From: Lentisphaerota bacterium
GTDB taxonomy: Bacteria; Verrucomicrobiota; Lentisphaeria; Victivallales; UBA1829
DNA: 47,678 nucleotides
Assembly: GCA_015061565.1 (NCBI GenBank)
Contig: SUWI01000012.1
Coordinates: 1 to 47,678 of the forward strand
Direction of reading: 5' to 3'
The position numbers and the translations under genes were made by a program. The notes below the pieces were generated by a model that ran no database searches, had not been told where the DNA came from, and worked only from the letters and a program-made list of their open reading frames with translations. Of the stretch, positions 1 through 9,208 are shown in pieces. Positions within the stretch are counted from its first letter, which is position 1. Each line of letters starts with the position of its first letter.

Positions 1-672
1 CGGAATGACGAGCCGCCGGTGACGGTCGAAGGGCCGCATGCGTTTTTCACCTATCCGGGGACGGATTTTTATTACGGTGCGCCGCCGGGGAAACACCGGC
101 ATCATTGCTTTATCTGTTTCAGCGGGACGCTGATCCGGCGTTTCATTTCCGGCGGGCTGCTGGAATTGAACCGGAAAAACCCGCTGATCCAGGTCGTTTA
201 TTCGGAGCGGTTTTACTCGGTTTTCAGCAAGCTGAATCAGCTGATCAGCCAGCCGGGGGGATCGCTGCAGCCGCGGGCCGCCTGGATGCTGGAAGACCTG
301 CTGCTGCAGCTGCAGGAACAGCCCGGCGTGCGGGTCCGCGTCAATGCTTTCTGCGAACGAGAACTGCAGCTGCTGCGGGAAAAGATCCTGCGTCAGCCGC
401 TGCTGAACTGGAGTTTTCCGGATGAAGCCAGGAGACTTTCCATCTCCTACTCGCATTTCCGGCGGCTGTTCCGCGAAGTCGCCGGCTGTGCGCCCAACCA
501 GTTCCTGATCGAAGCCCGCCTCAGCTACGCCGAACAGATGCTGGAAAACGGGATCCTTTCCATCGCTGAAGTCGCCCACCGCTGCGGATTCACGGACGAA
601 TTTTATTTTTCGCGCTTATTCAAAAAGCATCGGATGATCTCGCCGTCTGCGCTGCGCATTTCCAGCAAATAA
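1..672 (+). CDS. AraC-family transcriptional regulator, C-terminal part (5' end outside window)
   Basis: The reading frame is open to the first base of the window, so the gene begins upstream. A GTG at 19 is only an internal codon. The visible part holds the end of a sensor/cupin-like region and then a two-helix-turn-helix AraC DNA-binding domain over the last ~85 residues. Visible hallmarks are the first recognition-helix region (SYSHFRRLFREVAG), the R-L-S-Y-A-E-M pattern, and IAEVAHRCGFTDEFYFSRLFKKH before the stop. AraC proteins of this layout usually sense a sugar and activate nearby catabolic genes. It ends 22 nt from the convergent isomerase gene. Its target is not visible, since upstream sequence is missing. 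The family call is firm; the ligand is unknown. Confidence 0.9.
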   Translation, partial: RNDEPPVTVEGPHAFFTYPGTDFYYGAPPGKHRHHCFICFSGTLIRRFISGGLLELNRKNPLIQVVYSERFYSVFSKLNQLISQPGGSLQPRAAWMLEDLLLQLQEQPGVRVRVNAFCERELQLLREKILRQPLLNWSFPDEARRLSISYSHFRRLFREVAGCAPNQFLIEARLSYAEQMLENGILSIAEVAHRCGFTDEFYFSRLFKKHRMISPSALRISSK

Positions 673-694
673 GCCTGCATGGGCCTTTTCGGGC

Positions 695-1627
695 TCATTC
701 CTCCAGGCAGCCGTAGGTGTCGAGCATGTACTTGACCATGTCCAGCATCAGCGTTTCCGAGCGTATTTTGAATTCGATCGGCGGCATCATCAGCCGTTCG
801 AATTCCGGGCCTTTGGCAGTAAAATGGTTGCGGCGGCAGAAACAGAAGGTATGCGGAACGGGGATGCTGAACGCCTCAAGCGTGAAATATCCTTTGAATC
901 CCACATCCAGCAGCCCGTTGATCACCGCATCGTAACTGGTCGTGCCGGTGAACGGAGCCAGATGCAGATCATGGCCCAGATTGCTGTCATGGATATGGAC
1001 TGCCATCAGACCATCGCCCATTGCCATGATGGACTGATACTGGTCGACCGGATGGCAGTTGGCGTGCCCGACATCCCAGCAGAAGCCGAACATCGGATGA
1101 TTATCGAGGCGGCGGCGCAATTCGTTGAGATCGGCGCCCTCGAAGAGATAATAGAACGGACAGTTCTGGCGGCAGGTGTTTTCCGTGTAGATGCGCACGC
1201 CCGTTTTTTCGGCATACGGCAGCAGCTCACTGTAAAAACGGACATTGGCGTCCATGAATTCCTCGCGGGAATCGTCCCGCCGGTAGACCGCATGCACCAC
1301 CATCCCCGGAATGCCCAGAATACGGCAGATCTCCATCTCCCGTTTCAGCATTTCGATGCACCGGTCCCGCTGCGGACCCGCCTCGTAACAGCCGTTGGAG
1401 GCATGCGCCTGCACGAAGTCCACACCGGATTCGAGTCCCGCCTGACGGATGCCTTCCGTCCATTCCCGCCAATGGTCCGAACACATCGGCGAACCTTCGA
1501 AAAAGGCGCTGTCCATGGAAAGGTCGATATGGCGGAAACCGCATTTCGCCAGCAGCGGCACCGCGGCGGCGGCATCGCCAAGCTCCGTATAATCCCTGAA
1601 ATCTCCGGTCGTGGTAGCTATTTTCAT
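695..1627 (-). CDS. Sugar phosphate isomerase/epimerase (xylose isomerase-like TIM barrel)
   Basis: This 310-aa protein belongs to the xylose-isomerase-like TIM barrel (AP endonuclease family 2) superfamily, whose members isomerise or epimerise sugars and sugar acids using a divalent metal. Metal-ligand motifs appear in the expected order: a Glu in YTENTC, Asp and His in CWDVGHANCHP, His and Asp in HIHDSNLGHDLH, and a late Glu in YFTLEAF. There is no signal peptide, so it is cytoplasmic. The start ATG is preceded by AAAGGATGAG. It lies downstream of the aldolase gene on the same strand, but a strong terminator separates them, so it probably has its own promoter, which I could not identify. 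Substrate unknown. Confidence 0.85.
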   Translation of the reverse strand: MKIATTTGDFRDYTELGDAAAAVPLLAKCGFRHIDLSMDSAFFEGSPMCSDHWREWTEGIRQAGLESGVDFVQAHASNGCYEAGPQRDRCIEMLKREMEICRILGIPGMVVHAVYRRDDSREEFMDANVRFYSELLPYAEKTGVRIYTENTCRQNCPFYYLFEGADLNELRRRLDNHPMFGFCWDVGHANCHPVDQYQSIMAMGDGLMAVHIHDSNLGHDLHLAPFTGTTSYDAVINGLLDVGFKGYFTLEAFSIPVPHTFCFCRRNHFTAKGPEFERLMMPPIEFKIRSETLMLDMVKYMLDTYGCLEE

Positions 1628-1683
1628 GATCTCATCCTTTCATTTTTCCGGCATCGGACTCTGTACCGGTTCATCGGCCGGCA

Positions 1684-1722
1684 CAAAAGAAAAAAGGCGC
1701 ATCCGTATTTCAGAATGCGCCT
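1684..1722 (-). terminator. Rho-independent terminator after the aldolase gene
   Basis: A perfect 8-bp inverted repeat, AGGCGCAT at 1695-1702 and ATGCGCCT at 1715-1722, is followed on the minus strand by a T-rich tract (complement of 1684-1694). It lies 26 nt after the class II aldolase stop, so it should end that transcript before the isomerase gene. Confidence 0.9.
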
Positions 1723-1747
1723 GGAAAATCAGTTTTGGAAAAGCTGA

Positions 1748-2761
1748 TTATTTGTCATAAGCGTGGCCGGCGGAACCGAGCACGTTGATGATCTTGTGCG
1801 TATACATGGCTTTCATTCTGTCACGCGCGGGACCGAGGTATTTGCGCGGGTCGAATTCGGCCGGTTTTTCCGCCATGACTTTGCGGATGCCGGCGGTCAT
1901 GGCCAGACGGGAATCGGAGTCGATGTTGATCTTGCAGACGGCGGACTTGGCGGCTTCGCGGAGCTGTTCTTCCGGGATGCCGACCGCGGCCTTGAGGGCG
2001 CCGCCGTACTTGTTGATGATGTCGACTTCTTCCTGCGGAACGGAGGAGGAGCCGTGCAGAACGATCGGGAAGCCAGGCAGTTTCTGTTCAACGGCCTTGA
2101 GGACGTCGAACGCCAGCGGGGGCGGGACCAGGCGGCCGGTCTTCGGATCGACCGTGCACTGTTCCGGCGTGAATTTGTAGGCGCCGTGGGAGGTGCCGAT
2201 GGAGATGGCGAGAGAATCGACGCCGGTCTTCTGGACGAATTCGATCACTTCTTCGGGCTTGGTGTAATGGCTGGCGGCGGCGGAGACTTCGTCTTCGATA
2301 CCGGCCAGAACGCCGAGTTCGCCTTCGACCGTCACATCATGCGCATGGGCATATTCCACGACCTTTTTGGTCAGGGCGATGTTTTCTTCGAACGGAAGGG
2401 CGGAACCGTCGATCATGACGGAGGAGAAACCGAAATCGATGCAGGACTTGCAAAGTTCGTAGCTGTCGCCGTGGTCAAGGTGCAGGCAGATGGGCACCGG
2501 GCCTTTGCCGTTGCTGATTTCGCGGGAATATTCCACCGCGCCCTGGGCCATGTAGCGGAGCAGGGTCTGGTTGGCATAATTGCGGGCGCCTTTGGAGACC
2601 TGGAGGATCACCGGAGATTCATTTTCCGTGCAAGCCTGAATGATCGCCTGCAGCTGTTCCATGTTGTTGAAGTTGAAGGCCGGGATCGCATACTTTCCCT
2701 TCATTGCCTTCGCAAACATCTCGCGCGTGTTCACGAGACCCAGTTCTTTGTAACTGACCAT
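1748..2761 (-). CDS. fba: Class II (zinc) fructose-bisphosphate aldolase family protein
   Basis: Class II aldolases use zinc to cleave fructose 1,6-bisphosphate, or in relatives tagatose bisphosphate, into two triose phosphates. The 337-aa product carries the family metal and substrate motifs: HLDHGDS with H94 and H97, VEGELG, GTSHGAYK and LHGSSSVP. I place the start at ATG 2761 rather than the TTG six bases upstream because AAAGG lies 7 nt before this ATG and would be too close to the TTG. A promoter (2812-2840) precedes it and a terminator (1684-1722) follows it, so it is probably a single-gene transcript. It may serve glycolysis or receive deoxy-sugar and hexose products of neighbouring pathways. 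Fructose versus tagatose specificity cannot be decided here. Confidence 0.93.
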   Translation of the reverse strand: MVSYKELGLVNTREMFAKAMKGKYAIPAFNFNNMEQLQAIIQACTENESPVILQVSKGARNYANQTLLRYMAQGAVEYSREISNGKGPVPICLHLDHGDSYELCKSCIDFGFSSVMIDGSALPFEENIALTKKVVEYAHAHDVTVEGELGVLAGIEDEVSAAASHYTKPEEVIEFVQKTGVDSLAISIGTSHGAYKFTPEQCTVDPKTGRLVPPPLAFDVLKAVEQKLPGFPIVLHGSSSVPQEEVDIINKYGGALKAAVGIPEEQLREAAKSAVCKINIDSDSRLAMTAGIRKVMAEKPAEFDPRKYLGPARDRMKAMYTHKIINVLGSAGHAYDK

Positions 2762-2811
2762 TTTCAATCCTTTCGTCTTTAAGGTTCGGGTTCATCTTCC
2801 ATCTGTTTCGT

Positions 2812-2840
2812 AATATACTCCGGTTTTGACGGTTTTGCAA
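2812..2840 (-). promoter_or_regulatory. Sigma70-type promoter of the aldolase gene
   Basis: On the minus strand, TTGCAA (2835-2840), a 17-nt spacer and TATATT (2812-2817) lie about 50 nt upstream of the aldolase start. The same pair of boxes with the same spacing occurs at 28262-28290. Confidence 0.7.
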
Positions 2841-2853
2841 ACCTGCAACCGTC
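2828..2853. repeat. Inverted repeat overlapping the aldolase -35 box
   Basis: The arms GACGG(TT)TTGCA (2828-2839) and TGCAACCGTC (2844-2853) pair perfectly apart from a TT bulge, with the loop AACC. The repeat covers the -35 hexamer, so it could be an operator. On the plus strand it is followed by T-rich sequence, so a plus-strand terminator is the alternative. Confidence 0.5.
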
Positions 2854-2889
2854 TTTTTATCGGTTTTTATCCGATATTTCAGGAGGGAA

Positions 2890-3762
2890 TCAGATCTTCA
2901 GCAGCCGGCGGGCGTTGCCCCGGGCGATCTTCTCGAAAGCCTCCCCGGAAAGCGCCCCTTCCCGCTTGAGTTCGAGCAGGAATCCCGCCAGCGGCAGTTT
3001 CTGGTCCGCATAGCAGATGTCCGTTCCGAAACAGAGCCGGTCCTGAAATTCGTTGAGGAATTTCACGGCATAATCGCGGTCGCGGGCCAGTGCATTGTAG
3101 CCGCTTCCCGCGGAAAGGTCGCCCCAGAGATTGGGATAACGCCGGAAAAGTCCCGGTACCGCGCCTTCCGCCCGCACGGGATATTTGGGGTAGCCGCCCC
3201 GGTCGTCGACCTTGTCCAGCACCCCGATCTCGCTCCAGAAAGCGGGTCCATGGCCCAGCAGGATCAGTTCCGGACAGCTGTACAGCACATATTCCAGCTG
3301 GGGCAGGCCGGGATCGTCCACCAGGCCATACATGTGATTGACCCGGACCGTGTCGTCGAAGATCACCGGCAGACCGGCTTTCTCGAACTGCCGGAACAGA
3401 TTCATCACGCGGGGATCGCGGAAATGCATATTGGGCATGAATTCCCCGATCCCGAGACAGCCCCGGGCCTTGAACCAGTCGATCCAGACCGAAAAATCGG
3501 TGTCGTCGCTGTTCCGGATCCCGCGGGGATCGATATTGAAAAACGGCACGAACCGGTCCGGATGGCGACGGCAGATCTCCAGTATCTCCTGATTGGACTG
3601 GGGCAGATAGGTCTCCGGTCCGATCAGCGGCAGCAGCACGCCTTTTTCGATGCCCAGTTCATCGTAGCGCCGCAAAACCTCTTCCGCCTTGCAGAAGATG
3701 GTCCGGCCGTCCTGCGGCGGCGAGTCGAAAAGATAGGCGTGAGCGTGAATGTCGATAAACAT
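2890..3762 (-). CDS. Amidohydrolase family protein (Amidohydro_2, metal-dependent TIM barrel)
   Basis: This 290-aa protein starts with the H-x-H metal motif (H6, H8 in DIHAHAYLF). A conserved His follows in LLGHGPAFW and an Asp in CFGTDICYA, the usual metal-binding pattern of amidohydrolase family 2 (decarboxylases, lactonases such as fuconolactonase, and related hydrolases). It is cytoplasmic by lack of a signal peptide. It diverges from the GH29 fucosidase gene across a 159-nt region with back-to-back promoters, which makes a role in deoxy-sugar lactone or sugar-acid metabolism plausible but unproven. The start is supported by a GGGAG-type ribosome binding site. The exact substrate is unknown. 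Confidence 0.85.
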   Translation of the reverse strand: MFIDIHAHAYLFDSPPQDGRTIFCKAEEVLRRYDELGIEKGVLLPLIGPETYLPQSNQEILEICRRHPDRFVPFFNIDPRGIRNSDDTDFSVWIDWFKARGCLGIGEFMPNMHFRDPRVMNLFRQFEKAGLPVIFDDTVRVNHMYGLVDDPGLPQLEYVLYSCPELILLGHGPAFWSEIGVLDKVDDRGGYPKYPVRAEGAVPGLFRRYPNLWGDLSAGSGYNALARDRDYAVKFLNEFQDRLCFGTDICYADQKLPLAGFLLELKREGALSGEAFEKIARGNARRLLKI

Positions 3763-3811
3763 GTTCCTGTCTCCCTGTGATTCATTCCGGACGCGAGTCC
3801 GGTTTCAGTCC

Positions 3812-3839
3812 AATATAATCTGCCGACCGTTTTTTTCAA
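3812..3839 (-). promoter_or_regulatory. Promoter of the amidohydrolase gene
   Basis: Minus-strand TTGAAA (3834-3839), a 16-nt spacer and TATATT (3812-3817) lie ~50 nt before the ATG. It is back to back with a plus-strand promoter that has identical boxes and spacing. Confidence 0.65.
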
Positions 3840-3849
3840 GCACCGCCCC

Positions 3850-3877
3850 TTGAAATCTGTTTTTTTCAGCTTATATT
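3850..3877 (+). promoter_or_regulatory. Promoter of the GH29 gene
   Basis: Plus-strand TTGAAA (3850-3855), a 16-nt spacer and TATATT (3872-3877) precede the GH29 start at 3922. The boxes are identical to those of the divergent amidohydrolase promoter, which suggests coordinated expression. Confidence 0.65.
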
Positions 3878-3921
3878 TTCGGAGGATTGCGCAGAATCAA
3901 AGACACCGAGGAGATCATTAT

Positions 3922-5184
<1,263 letters not shown>

Positions 5185-5187
5185 GGC

Positions 5188-5254
5188 GGGCGACTGGGAA
5201 GACTGGGAACAGACTAAGAGTACTAGGAATATTGGGAAGACTGGGAAGACTGGA
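5188..5254. repeat. Left 9-nt-periodic G-rich array flanking the four-helix-bundle cassette
   Basis: GGG-type triplets begin at 5196, 5205, 5225, 5234, 5243 and 5252 (one gap of 20 nt in between), mostly in the unit GACTGGGAA. The array starts 4 nt after the fucosidase stop. It is mirrored in inverted orientation at 5885-5923. Confidence 0.8.
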
Positions 5255-5278
5255 AAATAAAAGTTTTGGGAGAGATGA

Positions 5279-5846
5279 ATGGTTGGTGATAAAAAATATT
5301 TGACTTCGCCCAGAGGCGATGTCAGGACGCTGCGGACATTTCGCAAGGCTGTGATTATTTACGATCTGACTTTTCATTTTGCCCATTCTTTTTTTATCCA
5401 AAGGCGACCGGACAATCGATCAAATGATCCAGGCCGCCCGCAGCGGCAAACAGAATATCGCGGAAGGCAGTGCATCCGGGGTTACCTCCATGGAAACCGC
5501 GATAAAGCTGACCAATGTTGCGAAAGCCAGTTTTCTGGAGTTATTGCTGGATTACGAAGATTTTCTGAGGGTACGAAATTACCGGCAATGGGAAAAAGAT
5601 TCCGAAGAGGTCCGATTCCTGCGGAAAAAGTCAACCGATCAAACTATCCCCGATCAATGGTTTGTCGATCTGGCCAAAAGCCGTCCGGCCGAAACCGTTG
5701 CCAATATGGCAATCGTTTTCCTCCATCAGGAAGATTATCTGCTCCAAGCCCAGCTTGATGCGCTGGAGCAGAAGTTTTTATCGGAAGGCGGCTTTAGGGA
5801 ACAGATGTTTTCAGCCCGATTAAAAACGAAAAATAAAAAGAACTGA
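5279..5846 (+). pseudogene. Four-helix-bundle (S23/IVS-type) protein with suffix domain, frameshifted
   Basis: The coding sequence is split between two frames. The first frame starts at ATG 5279 (GGGAG ribosome site at 5268-5272) and encodes an N-terminal helix ending IIYDLTFHFAHSF. The rest, beginning FLSKGDRTIDQMIQAARSGK and continuing to 5846, is one frame away. The break falls at a run of seven T (5389-5395); removing one T joins both parts into a 188-aa protein. As I recall the family, members are related to the proteins encoded in 23S rRNA intervening sequences and to Avd, with the conserved core QAARSGKQNIAEGS and a C-terminal suffix (EGGFREQMF). It is flanked by inverted 9-nt-periodic arrays. 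Whether the shift is a mutation, an assembly error or programmed slippage is open. Confidence 0.8.
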
Positions 5847-5884
5847 ACACACCGGAACTGCAAGATGGTAAGAAATTCAGTCTT

Positions 5885-5923
5885 CCCCGTCTTCCCAGTA
5901 TTCCCAGTTTTCCTGGTATTCCC
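5885..5923. repeat. Right 9-nt-periodic C-rich array, inverted relative to 5188-5254
   Basis: CCC-type triplets begin at 5885, 5894, 5903, 5912 (CCT) and 5921, exactly nine bases apart. The reverse complement matches the unit of the left array (GGGAA-GACT). The array ends 9 nt before the stop of the convergent minus-strand gene. Confidence 0.8.
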
Positions 5924-5931
5924 CTCCTTCT

Positions 5932-6630
5932 TTATCCGATCCCGCAGCGTTCGAAATACCGGTTCCAGAAAAGCAGCAGTTTTTCATCGTTCAACGCACG
6001 GGGGAGTATGATTTCATACACTTTCCGCTGCAGCGGTTTGTTCCCGGCAGCTTGTTTCAGATATTCCGAATTGCCAATGATACTGTAAAGATAATTTTTC
6101 AGGAAATAAACCAGCCACGTCGCCTGTTCGTAGTTTTCAGCATTCCCCAGGTATTTTTCCAGCAACAGATCGCCCATCCCATCGAACTCAGGTGCGTTCA
6201 AGGTCTCGATGATCGTTTCCGCCATGGCACAGCCTTGCGGATAATCGCCGTCGAGGACAAATTTCGAGGTCAATTCTACAAACAGTGATTCGAAGAAATC
6301 CAGCAGTTCATCATATAATCCGTCCCGTTTGAGATCGTCGCGCTGACCAGCCGTCCAGCGGAGCAGATTTTCACACAAAGAGACTTCTTCGTTTCCTTCG
6401 GCGATATGTTTCAGCGCGAGCGGGAGGAAATAAACCGATTCCCGATATTCCCCGGCAGGCAGCGCTCCCTGGAAAATACACATCAGATCCGTTTCGGTCA
6501 GCTCGGCATCCGGTTTGCGGATCAGAGCTTCAAGTTCCTCGGGGGAAAAATCACTCCCCGGATCGCTCAGTTTCGCCGGACGCGGATATTTCGGACAAAG
6601 GTTCTGGATGAGACGGGAGGGGACTTGCAT
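5932..6630 (-). CDS. Hypothetical protein, all-helical
   Basis: A 232-aa protein that I do not recognise. It has no signal peptide, membrane segment or catalytic motif. The sequence is rich in Glu, Leu and Tyr, is predicted mostly helical by eye, and resembles soluble TPR-like or scaffolding proteins in composition only. A near N-terminal Cys and Pro-rich stretch (NLCPKYPRPAKL) precedes the acidic helical body. AGGAG lies 9 nt before the ATG. It is 33 nt downstream of a GNAT gene on the same strand and probably ends the operon that starts with the D-aminoacylase-like gene. The frame is real judging by length and ribosome site; function unknown. Confidence 0.65.
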   Translation of the reverse strand: MQVPSRLIQNLCPKYPRPAKLSDPGSDFSPEELEALIRKPDAELTETDLMCIFQGALPAGEYRESVYFLPLALKHIAEGNEEVSLCENLLRWTAGQRDDLKRDGLYDELLDFFESLFVELTSKFVLDGDYPQGCAMAETIIETLNAPEFDGMGDLLLEKYLGNAENYEQATWLVYFLKNYLYSIIGNSEYLKQAAGNKPLQRKVYEIILPRALNDEKLLLFWNRYFERCGIG

Positions 6631-6663
6631 GGTCGGCGGCTCCTGGTCGGAAGAATATTTTAT

Positions 6664-7500
6664 TCACCCCATGTCGCCGCCGTAGATCGAGCGGTACTGC
6701 ATCGGCGGTTCGGCATCGGGTTCGCCCAGATACATGTCGATCATTTCCCGGACCTTGACAAAACCGCCGGACTGGAGAAATGCCATAAAATCTTTCTGCT
6801 GATCGTAGCAGATAATGCTCTGCGGCTGGGATTGGTCCAGTCCGGAAGCCGCGGCGGCGAGCGCGGCGGCAGTTTCCAAATCGGCACTGACCAGTCCCGC
6901 CATCTGCCGGTATTTCTTCCAGCGGCGGCCCCAGATATGCGAGGTGCCGTCATCGCTCACCAGAGCGTATTTCCCGAATTCGCGGTAGTTGAAATTCAGC
7001 AGATTGTGCCGGGAAAAACCGAAACATTCCGCATCGTGCGCGATCGCCGGGGCGACTTCCCCGGGACGCATGGCATGGACCCCGATTTTTTCCGGAGCCT
7101 TCAGACAGGGCGATTCCGCCGCGAAAAAGCTGATCGTCCGGCAGGGCTGGAAACCCAGCGGAGCATAAACTTTGGAGCCCGCCGGAGTGGCATGCAGCCT
7201 TTTGGTCCGGTAATTGCGCGTCAAGTCCAGAATATGTTCGATCAGCCTGGTGGCATATCCGCGCCGGCGGAACTGTTCTTTCACGATCACCAGATTGATG
7301 AACACCAGGCTCTGCGGCTCATAGGTCACCATCCCGGCCGACCCGGCGATCTCGCCGTCGGCTTCCAGGAAAAATCCTTTCATGTTGTCCGCGGACGTGA
7401 TCAGTCCGCATTCCGAAGGCGCATTGTTCCAGTTCACCGCGTCGGACATCGCGCTTAAGATGCCGGCTTCCGAAGTTCTGATTTCCCGGATCCTGATCAT
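6664..7500 (-). CDS. GNAT family N-acetyltransferase, two-domain
   Basis: This 278-aa protein has an N-terminal GNAT fold with the acetyl-CoA-binding motif around INLVIVKEQFRRRGYATRL. A C-terminal ~130-residue domain resembles the second domain of YitH-like acetyltransferases. GNAT enzymes transfer acetyl groups to amines. No signal peptide is present. The start codon lies 9 nt after the stop of the D-aminoacylase-like gene, with AAGGTG upstream, so the two are co-transcribed. Pairing an acetyltransferase with an N-acyl amino-acid hydrolase suggests N-acylated amine metabolism, but this is inference from position only. Confidence 0.75.
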   Translation of the reverse strand: MIRIREIRTSEAGILSAMSDAVNWNNAPSECGLITSADNMKGFFLEADGEIAGSAGMVTYEPQSLVFINLVIVKEQFRRRGYATRLIEHILDLTRNYRTKRLHATPAGSKVYAPLGFQPCRTISFFAAESPCLKAPEKIGVHAMRPGEVAPAIAHDAECFGFSRHNLLNFNYREFGKYALVSDDGTSHIWGRRWKKYRQMAGLVSADLETAAALAAAASGLDQSQPQSIICYDQQKDFMAFLQSGGFVKVREMIDMYLGEPDAEPPMQYRSIYGGDMG

Positions 7501-7509
7501 TTTCGCACC

Positions 7510-9048
7510 TTACCTGATCCGCAGCATCCGGCCGTTCCGTTCCCGTTTCAGGGCGGGATCGGCAGCAAAGGCCAGCGCGCCGTTGACATAGACCCGTTCC
7601 ACACCCTCTGCGGTATTGGAAGGATGGCTGAAATCCACCTTGCAGGAATAATGGTCCAGGTCCAGCAGAACGAGGTCTGCAAAATAGCCCGGCGCGATCC
7701 GGCCGCGTTTTTCCAGCTTGAATTTCACCGCGGGAATGGCGGTCATCCGCCGGATCACGGATTCATACGAACAGTTTTTCGAGGCGATCCGGAAGAAGTT
7801 CGGGCACGTTCCGAATGCGCGGGGATGGGTGGCGTTGTCGCCGAACGCCCGGTTGGAGCTGTCGCTGCCGCAGACCACATAAGGTTTCGCCAGGATCTTT
7901 TCCAGATTTTCCGGGCACATCCACCCGTAGGCAGCGCTGGGGCTGTTTCCCGCGGCCAGGAGAGCCACGGTCGCTTCCGCCGCCGAACATTTCATCATTT
8001 CACCGATCTCGACCAGATTTTTGCCGAAATACTGCCGGTGTTCCTTGAACGGGGAATTGACCACGATGACCCGGTCGAACGGCGTCACCGCTCCGGTCTC
8101 CAGGGCCGCGGTCAGTTCCTGCCGGTATTCGGCCGATTCCTTCAGATGGGTGCAGAGCGTATCCGTGTCAATGTCTTTGAACGGCGCGGGCACGATCATC
8201 CGCAGCGAGGTGCTGGAGTAAATGTAGGGATAACGGTCGGCATGGACATTCATGCCTTCCGCGCGGGCCTTTTCGATCAAACCGAAAACCGCATCGATCT
8301 TGCCCCAGTTTTTGGGTCCGCTGGTTTTCAGATGGCTGATCTCCAGATTGCCGTCGCCGGCTTTCGCGATCGTGATCGCTTCTTCGATGGCCTCCAGCAG
8401 ATAGTCGCTTTCGCTCCGGATGTGGGTCGCATACGGTTTGCCGGTCCCTTTCAGCAGCGAGGCCAATTCGCAGACTTCCTCGGTTCTGGCAAAACTGCCC
8501 GGCAGATAGTAAAGTCCCGAGGACATGCCGCCGGCCCCGTTTTTCAAGGCATCGGCGAGCAGTTCCTTCATCCGGCACATTTCGTCTTTCGTGGGAGGAC
8601 GGTTCTCGTAACCCATCACATGAACGCGCAGGCCATTGTGGCCGCAGAGGTGGACCGCATTCACCGCGGGACGGCTTTTTTCGATGAAATCCGCAAAAGC
8701 GGCGAACGAACCGTAACAGTCCTTATATCCGTCGGCTGCCTTTTTCGCACCCGTGAGATAGTAGGACGACCCGCAGTTCCCGGAAATGTCTGTGGTAACA
8801 CCTTGCGAGATGCAGGAATCGGAAGTCGGCACCCTGGCATAAGTCGATTCGGAATGGGTATGGACATCGATGAAGCCCGGGACCAGGTCTTTCCCTTTGC
8901 CGTCCACGACTTCCACGCCGGTCTTATTGAGTTTTCCGCTTTCGGCGATTTCGACGATCCTGTCATCCTTGACGGCGACATCGGCCATGATCGGCGGGCG
9001 GCCGCTGCCGTCATACAGTTTCACATCGGTAAAAAGGATTTCACTCAT
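7510..9048 (-). CDS. N-acyl-D-amino-acid deacylase-like amidohydrolase
   Basis: Members of this amidohydrolase branch remove acyl groups from N-acyl-D-amino acids in the cytoplasm. The 512-aa protein shows the family metal set: H63 and H65 in DVHTHSES, C92 in ISGNCG, His in ATHIRSES and EISHLKTSG, and the catalytic Asp in VVCGSDSSN. The flanking small beta-domain is formed by residues 1-58 and the C-terminal end, with the typical GRIAPGYFADLVLLD. The start at 9048 has a near-perfect GGAGG site 7 nt upstream; longer extensions of the frame lack one and cross the promoter. It begins an operon with a GNAT gene. Related enzymes include D-glutamate deacylase and dihydroorotase-like proteins; acyl and amino-acid specificity are unknown. 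Confidence 0.88.
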   Translation of the reverse strand: MSEILFTDVKLYDGSGRPPIMADVAVKDDRIVEIAESGKLNKTGVEVVDGKGKDLVPGFIDVHTHSESTYARVPTSDSCISQGVTTDISGNCGSSYYLTGAKKAADGYKDCYGSFAAFADFIEKSRPAVNAVHLCGHNGLRVHVMGYENRPPTKDEMCRMKELLADALKNGAGGMSSGLYYLPGSFARTEEVCELASLLKGTGKPYATHIRSESDYLLEAIEEAITIAKAGDGNLEISHLKTSGPKNWGKIDAVFGLIEKARAEGMNVHADRYPYIYSSTSLRMIVPAPFKDIDTDTLCTHLKESAEYRQELTAALETGAVTPFDRVIVVNSPFKEHRQYFGKNLVEIGEMMKCSAAEATVALLAAGNSPSAAYGWMCPENLEKILAKPYVVCGSDSSNRAFGDNATHPRAFGTCPNFFRIASKNCSYESVIRRMTAIPAVKFKLEKRGRIAPGYFADLVLLDLDHYSCKVDFSHPSNTAEGVERVYVNGALAFAADPALKRERNGRMLRIR

Positions 9049-9107
9049 TTCCAGTCCTCCGTTTTCCGTTAAAGTCGGGTTTCCCAAATGAAACGTCTGC
9101 TTCCGAT

Positions 9108-9136
9108 AGCATAGCACGTTTTTACGGCATTTGCAA
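9108..9136 (-). promoter_or_regulatory. Promoter of the D-aminoacylase-like operon
   Basis: Minus-strand TTGCAA (9131-9136), a 17-nt spacer and TATGCT (9108-9113) sit ~60 nt before the ATG at 9048. This marks a new transcription unit after the long operon upstream. Confidence 0.6.
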
Positions 9137-9208
9137 GTCCGTTTCGCGATCTTTTCGGCATCCGGAGCCGGGTTATGAAACCGTTTTTCGACCGGCATTG
9201 CCGCATGA

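Noticed and set aside
824-1747. Long plus-strand open frame antisense to the isomerase gene
   Set aside because: It mirrors the isomerase codons, has no ribosome site and shows no recognisable protein pattern; long antisense frames are expected in this GC-rich sequence.
1763-2782. Plus-strand open frame of 339 codons antisense to the aldolase
   Set aside because: Its Gly/Asp/Phe-biased composition is the reverse image of the aldolase codons; the minus strand has promoter, ribosome site and terminator.
7624-9072. Plus-strand open frame of ~480 codons
   Set aside because: Antisense to the D-aminoacylase-like gene, which has complete metal motifs; the frame has no motif or initiation signal.
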